From Rothia sp. HMSC078H08 (GTDB lineage: Bacteria; Actinomycetota; Actinomycetes; Actinomycetales; Micrococcaceae): a stretch of DNA of 10,669 bases. Positions 1-5,281 of this stretch are shown piece after piece (within the stretch, counting starts at the first letter, position 1; every line of letters begins with the position of its first letter). The notes under the pieces are model-generated. The model worked only from the letters and a program-made list of their open reading frames with translations. It had not been told where the DNA came from and made no database searches. Where the stretch lies: NCBI RefSeq assembly GCF_001808955.1, contig NZ_KV795257.1, positions 120,385 through 131,053 of the forward strand. Reading direction: 5' to 3'. The translations under genes and the position numbers were made by a program.

Positions 1-28
1 GCGGGTGCGGGTTGAGTACCGCACCCGC
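1..28 (-). terminator. Perfect hairpin downstream of dnaJ, possible terminator
   Basis: GCGGGTGCGG (1-10) and CCGCACCCGC (19-28) form a perfect 10-bp inverted repeat with an 8-nt loop, 27 bases past the dnaJ stop in the direction of dnaJ transcription. On the minus strand any T-tract would lie outside the window, so terminator function cannot be confirmed. It could instead be a processing or stabilising hairpin ahead of the next gene. Confidence 0.4.
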
Positions 29-54
29 CGCATCCTCAGCTTGGTGTAGGAATC

Positions 55-1191
55 CTACTTGAACTGGTCCTTCAGGCGGGAGAAAAGACCGCCGCGGGAC
101 TTGACCTGCGAACCTTCGGTGAGGGATTCACCGCGCAGGGAAGCGAACTGGCGCAGCAGTTCACGCTGTTCTTCGGTCATGTCGGTGGGGGTGACCACCT
201 GGATACGCACCAGCAGGTCGCCGCGACGCTCGGTGCCAAGCACGGTTGCGCCCAGGCCGTTGAGGGTAATCACGTCGCCGCTCTGAGTGCCTGCGGGGAT
301 AGCAACTTCCTGGTCGCCGTCGAAGGTCTTCAGCGGGATGGTGGTGCCCAGTGCCGCCGCAACCATGGGGATGTTCACGGTGGTGACAAGGTTGTCGCCT
401 TCGCGGCTGAAGTACTTGTCGCGCTTGACGTTCAGGTCAATGTACAGGTCGCCGTTGGGGCCACCGTACAGACCTGCCTCGCCCTTGCCGCGCAGGCGGA
501 TACGCGCCTGGTCGTGCACGCCGGCGGGAACGTTGAAGGTCAGCGGCACGTCTTCACGTACGCGGCCCTGACCGTGGCATTCAGGGCAGGGGGTCTTGAT
601 GACGGTGCCGTAGCCGTGGCAGTCGGGGCATTCGACCTGCTGCATGACGGTACCGAGGATGGACTGCACGCGGCGCTGCATGAAACCGTGACCGGAGCAG
701 GTGGTGCAGGTTTCGGGCTGGGTGCCCTCTGCGGTGCCTTCACCGTTACAGGACTTGCAGGTCACGGCGGAGCGACGCTCAATGGTCTTCTCAACACCGA
801 ATACCGCGTCCTGCAGGCTGATGGAGACGGTAATCAGGTCGTCCTGGCCCTGACGCATACGGGATGCGGGGCCGCGGGCACCTGCCGCGCCGCCGGTGAA
901 CATGTTCAGCAGGTCCTCAAAACCGCCGAAGCCGCTGAATCCGCCGCCCGGGTAGCCGCCGCCTCCGGGGTAGCCTGCGCGGCCCTGTTCGTCGCCGGTG
1001 GTGTCATAGTTGCGGCGCTTTTCGGGGTCGGAGAGCACCTCGTAGGCGAGGGTGACGCGCTTAAACTCTTCGGCTGCGTCCTCGGAGGGGTTCACGTCGG
1101 GGTGCAGCTGGCGCGCCTTCTTTCGGTACGCCTTCTTGATCTCTTCGGGGCTGGCGTCGTTCGATACGCCGAGAGTATCGTAGTGGCTCAT
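55..1191 (-). CDS. dnaJ: Chaperone protein DnaJ (class I Hsp40)
   Basis: Co-chaperone that binds unfolded protein, delivers it to DnaK and stimulates DnaK ATP hydrolysis in the cytoplasm. The 378-residue product has all class I parts in order. The J domain carries HPD at residues 30-32. A Gly/Phe-rich linker lies at about 70-95. Four zinc-binding CxxCxGxG repeats follow: CKSCNGEG (145), CTTCSGHG (162), CPDCHGYG (188) and CPECHGQG (202). The C-terminal substrate-binding barrels come last. A longer reading frame begins at 1257, but the start at 1191 is preferred: the protein then opens MSHYDTLG as the family does, and an AGGAAGG ribosome site sits just upstream. Actinobacteria often carry two dnaJ copies. 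This one lies near hemW rather than next to dnaK, which suggests the dnaJ2-type locus, but no hrcA precedes it here. The family is certain; the paralogue assignment is inferred from context. Confidence 0.97.
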   Translation of the reverse strand: MSHYDTLGVSNDASPEEIKKAYRKKARQLHPDVNPSEDAAEEFKRVTLAYEVLSDPEKRRNYDTTGDEQGRAGYPGGGGYPGGGFSGFGGFEDLLNMFTGGAAGARGPASRMRQGQDDLITVSISLQDAVFGVEKTIERRSAVTCKSCNGEGTAEGTQPETCTTCSGHGFMQRRVQSILGTVMQQVECPDCHGYGTVIKTPCPECHGQGRVREDVPLTFNVPAGVHDQARIRLRGKGEAGLYGGPNGDLYIDLNVKRDKYFSREGDNLVTTVNIPMVAAALGTTIPLKTFDGDQEVAIPAGTQSGDVITLNGLGATVLGTERRGDLLVRIQVVTPTDMTEEQRELLRQFASLRGESLTEGSQVKSRGGLFSRLKDQFK

Positions 1192-1215
1192 GCGTTTCCT
1201 TCCTCTCGAGACGAT

Positions 1216-1240
1216 GGCGGTGCTCGATGAGTGCACCGCC
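1216..1240 (-). promoter_or_regulatory. Inverted repeat in the dnaJ 5' leader
   Basis: GGCGGTGC (1216-1223) and GCACCGCC (1233-1240) are perfect inverted repeats separated by 9 bases, 25 bases upstream of the dnaJ start. The arm-N9-arm layout recalls CIRCE, but the arm sequence is not the CIRCE arm (TTAGCACTC), nor is it a HAIR site. It may be an RNA stem in the leader or an operator. The function is unknown. Confidence 0.4.
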
Positions 1241-1256
1241 AACAATGGTCGTATCA

Positions 1257-1290
1257 ATTCTAGGGGATACTACCCTCGACCCGATACAAT
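1257..1290. promoter_or_regulatory. Divergent promoter zone, dnaJ (-) and DUF3097 (+)
   Basis: On the plus strand TACAAT (1285-1290) is a good -10 candidate for the DUF3097 gene. On the minus strand TAGAAT (1262-1257) is a -10 candidate for dnaJ, and TAGTAT (1272-1267) is an alternative. No convincing -35 box is seen at normal spacing on either strand, so exact start sites are uncertain. Both genes need promoters in this interval because they diverge here. Confidence 0.35.
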
Positions 1291-1368
1291 GGCTAGGCTG
1301 AATGGAGGTCGCTCCCGCTATCCGCTTAATCTGCGGTGCGCCCCGAACCCCGTTTTAGTTCCCCCGCC

Positions 1369-1427
1369 GGTTCCGTCTCACGGTTCTGTCTGATTGTTCC
1401 CTCTGATTGTTCTGTCTTATGGTTCCG
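1369..1427 (+). repeat. 13-bp imperfect tandem repeat, about 4.5 copies
   Basis: Units are GGTTCCGTCTCAC (1369-1381), GGTTCTGTCTGAT (1382-1394), TGTTCCCTCTGAT (1395-1407), TGTTCTGTCTTAT (1408-1420) and a partial GGTTCCG (1421-1427). A degenerate 12-base copy may precede them at 1357-1368. The array sits between the likely promoter and the start of the DUF3097 gene, so it is probably transcribed as leader. Confidence 0.75.
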
Positions 1428-1483
1428 GCGCGGTCACCGCCCCTACTGGCTCTGCTGCCCCTACCGCCCCAAAGGAGAATACG

Positions 1484-2353
1484 TTGAGTACCCACCACTC
1501 CCCCTACGGCTGGGGTGCCCAGGATCTAAACGCCGCCCGCATGAGCCGCCAGGCGCCGGCCCCGCGTAAAGTACCGCTGCAGCGCGGCCTGCTGATTGAG
1601 GATATTAACGGCTGGGTGGGCGAGGTCGTGAAGGCTGAACGCATCGGCGGTGCCCTGTTCTTCGGACTCGAGGACGCGAAGGGTCGCGTGAAGAATTTCC
1701 CGTTGGGTCCGGGCTACCTGATTGAGGGTGAGCCTGTTGAGATTGTCGCCCCGGTGGCGGCGAAGGAGCCGAAGCGCACGATTTCTCGTTCCGGTTCTAT
1801 TGCGGTGAAGAACGCCCCGGCTCGGGTGGCGCGCGCCTCCCGCATCTGGGTTGAGGGTCTGCACGACGCCGAGCTCGTGGAGAAGGTCTGGGGCCACGAT
1901 CTGCGCGTTGAGGGCATTGTCGTGGAGCCGCTGCACGGCGTGGATGACCTCGCCGGTGCCATTCGTGAGTTCGCGCCGGGTCCGGGCCGCCGCCTGGGTA
2001 TTCTGGTGGATCACCTCATCGAGGGCACGAAGGAGCAGCGTATCGTTGCGGAGGCGCTTGCCGTGCCGGGTGCCGCCGGGCACGTGAAGATTGTGGGCCA
2101 CCCGTTCATCGATATTTGGCAGGCAGTCAAGCCCTCGGTGCTGGGTTTGAAGGCGTGGCCGCAGGTGCCGCGCGGTGAGGACTTCAAGAAGGGTACGTTG
2201 CGTCGTCTGGGTCAGCCGCACGAAACGCAGGCGGATGTGGCGCAGGCGTGGAAGCACATCCTCTCTCGCGTTGACTCCTACGCTGACCTGGATCCGACGC
2301 TGCTCGGCCCGGTCGAATCGCTCATTGATTTTCTGACCGAACCGGGTGCCTAA
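1484..2353 (+). CDS. DUF3097 family protein, possible Toprim-like domain
   Basis: A 289-residue protein of a conserved actinobacterial family with no function I know of. The frame is open back to 1394, but the TTG at 1484 is chosen because AAAGGAG lies 7-13 bases upstream and the product then starts MSTHHSPYGWG. Residues 35-90 look like a small beta-rich domain (GWVGEVV, FFGLED, GEPVEIV). The central part has VEGLHDAELVEKV at 123-135 and, about 50 residues on, LVDHLIEGTKE at 174-184. This spacing resembles the glutamate and aspartate motifs of Toprim nucleases such as RNase M5. The second aspartate of the usual DxD is replaced by Leu178. No signal peptide or membrane segment is visible, so it is probably cytoplasmic. 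Family assignment is from recognised sequence style; the nuclease-like reading is inference. Confidence 0.85.
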   Translation: MSTHHSPYGWGAQDLNAARMSRQAPAPRKVPLQRGLLIEDINGWVGEVVKAERIGGALFFGLEDAKGRVKNFPLGPGYLIEGEPVEIVAPVAAKEPKRTISRSGSIAVKNAPARVARASRIWVEGLHDAELVEKVWGHDLRVEGIVVEPLHGVDDLAGAIREFAPGPGRRLGILVDHLIEGTKEQRIVAEALAVPGAAGHVKIVGHPFIDIWQAVKPSVLGLKAWPQVPRGEDFKKGTLRRLGQPHETQADVAQAWKHILSRVDSYADLDPTLLGPVESLIDFLTEPGA

Positions 2354-2354
2354 C

Positions 2355-2399
2355 CACACGGAAACCCGCTATTGCGCCCCCGTCTGCGGGCGCAGGTGT
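2355..2399 (+). terminator. Hairpin after the DUF3097 gene, weak terminator candidate
   Basis: TGCGCCC (2373-2379) pairs with GGGCGCA (2388-2394), and an outer CACAC (2355-2359) pairs with GTGTG (2396-2400). It lies directly after the DUF3097 stop codon. There is no clear T-run after it, so it may attenuate or stabilise the transcript rather than stop it. Confidence 0.35.
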
Positions 2400-2460
2400 G
2401 AATTTGCTCAGAACCTTTCCCTCGAGGGCATTATCCTGTGGGTTTTGTTCCCTAAAGCGG

Positions 2461-2466
2461 TACAAT
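2461..2466 (+). promoter_or_regulatory. -10 candidate for the DUF4870 gene
   Basis: TACAAT follows GCGG in the 263-base gap between the DUF3097 and DUF4870 genes. No convincing -35 is seen at 16-18 bases. The same gap has an 11-bp direct repeat, CCTGTGGGTTT, at 2435-2445 and 2488-2498, and the perfect palindrome CCCTCGAGGG at 2419-2428. Their meaning is unknown. Confidence 0.3.
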
Positions 2467-2616
2467 AGTTGAGCGTGTGGCATTGCCCCTGTGGGTTTAT
2501 GTTGCGCCATCACTACACTCTTAGGTCACCACCGCTCAAACGATTCACCTCCTCGGAGGGTATTTCCACCGGCTTAGGTGATCACCACAAGAAACTTCTA
2601 TCGAACCAGGATTTTC

Positions 2617-3036
2617 GTGACTAACGATGTTCGCCCGGCAACCGGGCCTCAGAAAACCCGTAAGATTAGCGTGATTCAGGACCGCAACCGTGCGACTCTT
2701 GCGCATTTCGGCGGTATTCTCGGCATCATCCCTTCCGCTGCGGTTTTCTACGTCAGCCGCAATAACGCACCCTTCGCTGAGCAGGAAGCTCGCGAGGCGA
2801 TGAACTTCACCCTCCTGCCCTCCATTGCTCTGGTGGCGCTGTGGGTACTGTCCTTCCTGCCCGGCATGGGCAACACTGCCATGGTTCTGGGCGCGCTCGT
2901 GTGGCTGTTCATGGCGGTTGCATCTGTCCGAGCCGGTATTGAGGTGAACCGCGGTGAGCCGTACAGCTACCGCATTAACCCGCGCCTGCTGGACCGCTTC
3001 TACTCCACCGAGAACGCAGAATCCGCAGAGTCCTAA
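2617..3036 (+). CDS. Small DUF4870-like membrane protein
   Basis: A 139-residue predicted inner-membrane protein of unknown function. The frame is open to a GTG at 2578, but the GTG at 2617 is preferred because AGGA (2608-2611) sits 5 bases before it, while nothing suitable precedes 2578. The N-terminal 25 residues are polar and charged. Hydrophobic segments follow at about residues 28-46, 64-81 and 86-104. Between the first two is FAEQEAREAMNF, matching the conserved loop of DUF4870 proteins where residues before the second helix read like HArQAlNF. The C-terminus is polar. A strong intrinsic terminator follows 40 bases after the stop, so this gene ends the plus-strand unit. Family assignment is good; nothing in the sequence reveals its job. 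Confidence 0.85.
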   Translation: MTNDVRPATGPQKTRKISVIQDRNRATLAHFGGILGIIPSAAVFYVSRNNAPFAEQEAREAMNFTLLPSIALVALWVLSFLPGMGNTAMVLGALVWLFMAVASVRAGIEVNRGEPYSYRINPRLLDRFYSTENAESAES

Positions 3037-3076
3037 GAACTGCCGGTCCTAAACCGCGCTGATAGCTTTTACACTG

Positions 3077-3107
3077 AACGCCCCGCACGTTGTGTGCGGG
3101 GCGTTTT
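3077..3107 (+). terminator. Intrinsic terminator of the DUF4870 gene
   Basis: AACGCCCCGCAC (3077-3088) pairs perfectly with GTGCGGGGCGTT (3094-3105) around a 5-nt loop, followed by T-rich sequence (TTTT at 3104-3107, then CGTGTTT). This is a textbook Rho-independent terminator for plus-strand transcription. Confidence 0.92.
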
Positions 3108-3179
3108 CGTGTTTAAGTGGGGCTTCTTTGCCTAGTGCGCGTGAATTGCTGCAAACTCTACCGAATGGTGCTGTAGATA

Positions 3180-3222
3180 ATCGTTGTTAAACGATCGTGG
3201 GCCCCTGTTACCAGGAGCCCAC
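3180..3222. repeat. Two adjacent stem-loops
   Basis: ATCGTT (3180-3185) pairs with AACGAT (3190-3195) around GTTA. One base later, GTGGGC-C-CCTG (3197-3207) pairs with CAGG-A-GCCCAC (3212-3222) around TTAC, with one C/A mismatch. Neither is followed by a T-run on the plus strand. The second stem is strong for an intergenic region. Confidence 0.6.
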
Positions 3223-3330
3223 AACCGTATTCACTCAACTTCAGCAAAGACGAGAACACGCTGTTAGACATATACCGTCCTGCCATGACCTATTATGGCA
3301 CAGCGTAACCTTCAACCACAACTTGAAATT

Positions 3331-3381
3331 GGGTGTTTTGGGAAAATTTTTCCCGGGAAAGTATTCGAAAAATACGCACCC
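3331..3381. repeat. Three-stem fold candidate with repeated GGGAAA arm
   Basis: GGGTG (3331-3335) pairs with CACCC (3377-3381), enclosing two hairpins: GGGAAAA/TTTTCCC (3340-3346/3348-3354, at most the outer five pairs in RNA) and GTATT/AATAC (3361-3365/3371-3375). GGGAAA is repeated at 3355-3360, so TTTCCC also forms the perfect 12-bp palindrome 3349-3360. It could be an RNA junction or, as DNA, a pair of overlapping protein-binding palindromes. Confidence 0.45.
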
Positions 3382-3526
3382 TCAAAGTGGTATGAAAGAG
3401 CGGAAAATTCTTTCGGCTAGTCCAGCACAAATGCGAACAATTAGCACGCCCGTGTAAGATTTAGTGCTCCCCTGACGCTCCCCCAAACAGCCCCGAAAAT
3501 TTTTTTAAAAGTTTTTCTGAACCCAC

Positions 3527-3569
3527 AAAAACGCCCCGAAATCACCGAAATATTACGGCGATTCCGGGG
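3527..3569 (-). terminator. Intrinsic terminator of hemW
   Basis: Read on the minus strand, the arms at 3569-3556 and 3547-3534 form a 14-bp stem including two G-U pairs, with an 8-nt loop, followed two bases later by TTTTT (3531-3527). It lies 107 bases after the hemW stop. The bases between also hold a perfect 7-bp inverted repeat, GGCTCAG (3602-3608) with CTGAGCC (3626-3632). Confidence 0.88.
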
Positions 3570-3676
3570 TGTACGCCGCGCGCAGGCGGTAGCAGGAACA
3601 GGGCTCAGGCGGAGCTACGACAGATCTGAGCCAAGGCACAGCCCCACCTGAAAAGCCCCTTATCACGCGGTATTTC

Positions 3677-4963
3677 TTAGTGCTCCTCATGCTCTTCCGA
3701 GACTTCCGGGAGCAGCTCACGGGTCACCGCGTCCCCCAGCAGGCGACCCTTGAGGGTCAGGCGCACGTGAGCTTCAGGGTCAGGTTCAGCCTGAGAAGTT
3801 AAAGCATCAGGCTCAATCAGAGCTTGAGAAACCAGCCAGCGCAGGGAGGCGCCCAGCTGTGCCTCATCGTGCACGGCGAGCAGCTCGCGCATCGCCAAGC
3901 CCTCACGCACACGGATCATGAGCATAATCGTCTCAAACGCACGAGTGGCGGTGTCCAGCACCTCACGTGCCGCCGTCGGGGACTCCCCCGCACGCACCTT
4001 CTGCGCGTACGGCACCGGGTGCTTCACGTTCCACCAGCGGGTACCGTTCACGTGCGAGTGCGCGCCGGGACCGATGCCCCACCAGTCCTGGTTGCGCCAG
4101 TAGGCGAGGTTGTGGTCACTGCGGGTGTCCTCGCTGCGCGAGTAGTTGGAGACCTCGTACCAGTTGTAGCCGGCTTCGGTGAGTAGCTCCTCGGCGAGCA
4201 GGTACATGTCCGCCATGAGGTCTTCGTCGGGCATGGTGTACTCGCCGCGGCGGATCTGCGCGGCAAGCTTGGTGCCGTCCTCCACAATCAGCGAGTACGC
4301 GGAAATATGGTCCGGCTCGTAGGAGATGGCGGCGCGAACACTCTGCTCCCACTGCTGCAGGCTCTCCCCCGGCGAACCGTAAATCAGGTCCACGGATACC
4401 TGCAGGCCGACCTCCTTGGCCCAGGCGACGACCTTCGGCACGTTCGACGGCGTGTGGGTGCGGTCGAGTACCTGTAGCACCTCGGGTACGACGGACTGCA
4501 TGCCGAAGGAGACGCGGGTGAAGCCGCCGTCCTTGAGGGTTTGCAGGTCTTCGCGGGTGACGGAGTCGGGGTTCGCTTCGGTGGTGACTTCTGCGCCTTC
4601 GACGAGGCCGAATACGTCGATGGCTGCCTGCAGAATGCGTACGAGGTCGCGGGCGGGCAGTTTGGTGGGGGTGCCGCCTCCGAAGAAGACGGTGTGCATG
4701 GGGCGTTTTGCGACGCCGGATGCCTCGAGGGTGCGGGCGGCGAAGAGGATTTCCGCGATGGCGTCGTCGGCGTAGGTGCCGAGGCCGATGCCGTCGCCGA
4801 AGTCTTCGGTGGCGTAGGTGTTGAAGTCGCAGTAGCCGCAGCGTACGGAGCAGAAGGGGATGTGTACGTAGAGGCTGAAGTCGCGGGTTTCGCATCCTGC
4901 TGCGCTGGTGGCGGGGATGCGCCCGTCGCGGGGTGCGGGGGCGCCGGTGGGCTGGGCGGGCAT
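3677..4963 (-). CDS. hemW: HemW, haem-related radical SAM protein
   Basis: Radical SAM protein of the HemN-like group; HemW members are thought to bind haem and act as haem chaperones rather than as coproporphyrinogen dehydrogenases. The 428-residue product has the cluster motif CSVRCGYC with Cys38, Cys42 and Cys45, followed by Asp-Phe rather than the extra cysteine seen in true HemN. GGGTPT at 95-100 and DLIYGSPGES at 192-201 are SAM-domain motifs. HNLAYW at 284-289 is the HNxxYW signature of HemW. A C-terminal HemN-type domain follows. The start at 4963 has AGGAGG five bases upstream. A minus-strand terminator follows the gene. In related genomes as I recall them it would sit close to lepA; here an AT-rich insert of about 2.4 kb separates them, and that insert seems to provide its leader. 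Confidence 0.95.
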   Translation of the reverse strand: MPAQPTGAPAPRDGRIPATSAAGCETRDFSLYVHIPFCSVRCGYCDFNTYATEDFGDGIGLGTYADDAIAEILFAARTLEASGVAKRPMHTVFFGGGTPTKLPARDLVRILQAAIDVFGLVEGAEVTTEANPDSVTREDLQTLKDGGFTRVSFGMQSVVPEVLQVLDRTHTPSNVPKVVAWAKEVGLQVSVDLIYGSPGESLQQWEQSVRAAISYEPDHISAYSLIVEDGTKLAAQIRRGEYTMPDEDLMADMYLLAEELLTEAGYNWYEVSNYSRSEDTRSDHNLAYWRNQDWWGIGPGAHSHVNGTRWWNVKHPVPYAQKVRAGESPTAAREVLDTATRAFETIMLMIRVREGLAMRELLAVHDEAQLGASLRWLVSQALIEPDALTSQAEPDPEAHVRLTLKGRLLGDAVTRELLPEVSEEHEEH

Positions 4964-5054
4964 TCTGCCTCCTAGTGTGTAGTAAATTGTTGCTACAACA
5001 TGGGGATTACATTAGGGTGCAGGAATATGAATCCTGCTTTGAAAATAAGAATAA

Positions 5055-5060
5055 ATTATA
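5055..5060 (-). promoter_or_regulatory. -10 box candidate for hemW
   Basis: On the minus strand the bases at 5060-5055 read TATAAT, about 90 bases upstream of the hemW start. The -35 region at 17-bp spacing reads TAATTA, a weak match, and AT-rich DNA yields such boxes by chance. It is the best promoter candidate between the nuclease terminator and hemW. Confidence 0.35.
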
Positions 5061-5111
5061 AACATATAATTCTGTAATAATTAAACTCATCTATCCCGAT
5101 GCTTATCCTGC

Positions 5112-5156
5112 TTACATAGGATACATCAACCATTTCAATAGGAGGTTAACCATCAT
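5112..5156 (-). CDS. Possible 14-residue leader peptide upstream of hemW
   Basis: The minus strand encodes MMVNLLLKWLMYPM, ending in TAA, with AAGGAGG (5171-5165) eight bases before the first ATG. That is one of the best-placed ribosome sites in the window. The peptide is hydrophobic with one lysine. The ribosome site AGGAGG can pair with CCTCCT inside the ORF (5145-5140, codons 5-7) across a 19-nt loop, so translation could be self-controlled. It lies between the nuclease terminator and the hemW promoter candidate. It may be a leader peptide, a tiny membrane peptide, or chance; I know of no family for it. Confidence 0.3.
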   Translation of the reverse strand: MMVNLLLKWLMYPM

Positions 5157-5163
5157 CTGTGCT
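5152..5163. repeat. 12-bp direct repeat, left copy
   Basis: ATCATCTGTGCT here is repeated exactly at 7240-7251, on the other side of the nuclease gene and in the same orientation. On the minus strand each copy reads AGCACAGATGAT and supplies the ATG of a short ORF. Confidence 0.6.
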
Positions 5164-5212
5164 CCCTCCTTAGTAGAATCCTTCCAGCAATCAAGGATCA
5201 ATAATTTCCCTT

Positions 5213-5259
5213 AAAAGCGGAGTGCGCTGATACTATTTTATTGATACCAGCACACTCCG
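5213..5259 (-). terminator. Intrinsic terminator of the nuclease gene
   Basis: On the minus strand, bases 5259-5244 pair with 5233-5218 in a 16-bp stem with a few G-U pairs and a 10-nt loop, followed by C and TTTT (5216-5213). It begins 23 bases after the stop of the DUF262 gene. It should block read-through from the nuclease gene into hemW. Confidence 0.82.
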
Positions 5260-5281
5260 CTATATATTCTAGTCAAAAATT

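Larger units (their letters stand above)
3108..3526. other. Gene-free interval rich in inverted repeats
   Basis: This 419-base stretch lies between two terminators that face each other, so any transcript from it would be a separate unit. It has no credible coding frame: the longest plus frame (3197-3457) starts at a GTG with no ribosome site. It does hold many stems: 3180-3195, 3197-3222, a nested stem at 3258-3306, and a possible three-stem fold at 3331-3381. It is less GC-rich than the flanking genes and ends in alternating A and T runs (3496-3516). It could encode a small structured RNA or be decayed sequence. Confidence 0.5.
4964..5281 (-). other. AT-rich gap between hemW and the nuclease gene
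   Basis: No large gene is seen in these 318 bases. On the minus strand, in transcription order, they hold the nuclease terminator, a 14-codon ORF with a strong ribosome site, a TATAAT box, two small hairpins (GCAGGA/TCCTGC at 5019-5037 and TGTTG/CAACA at 4988-5000) and the hemW ribosome site. The composition is much more AT-rich than hemW itself, from about 4985 onward. Confidence 0.6.

Noticed and set aside
514..1230. 238-codon plus-strand frame opposite dnaJ
   Set aside because: Shadow of a certain dnaJ; low-complexity Gly/Ala/Val product.
3197..3222. tRNA-like or terminator reading of the strong stem at 3197-3222
   Set aside because: No T-arm, anticodon arm or CCA-type context, and no T-run on the plus strand.
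3197..3457. 86-codon plus-strand frame in the intergenic interval
   Set aside because: Starts at GTG with no ribosome site, runs through several inverted repeats, and the product shows no recognisable domain.
3441..3470. TTAGCAC with GTGCTC nearby, resembling CIRCE
   Set aside because: The arms do not form the CIRCE inverted repeat at 9-base spacing, and no heat-shock gene is adjacent.
3461..3686. TTAGTGCTCC direct repeat at 3461-3470 and 3677-3686
   Set aside because: Ten-base matches are expected many times by chance in 10 kb, and the second copy is simply the end of hemW.
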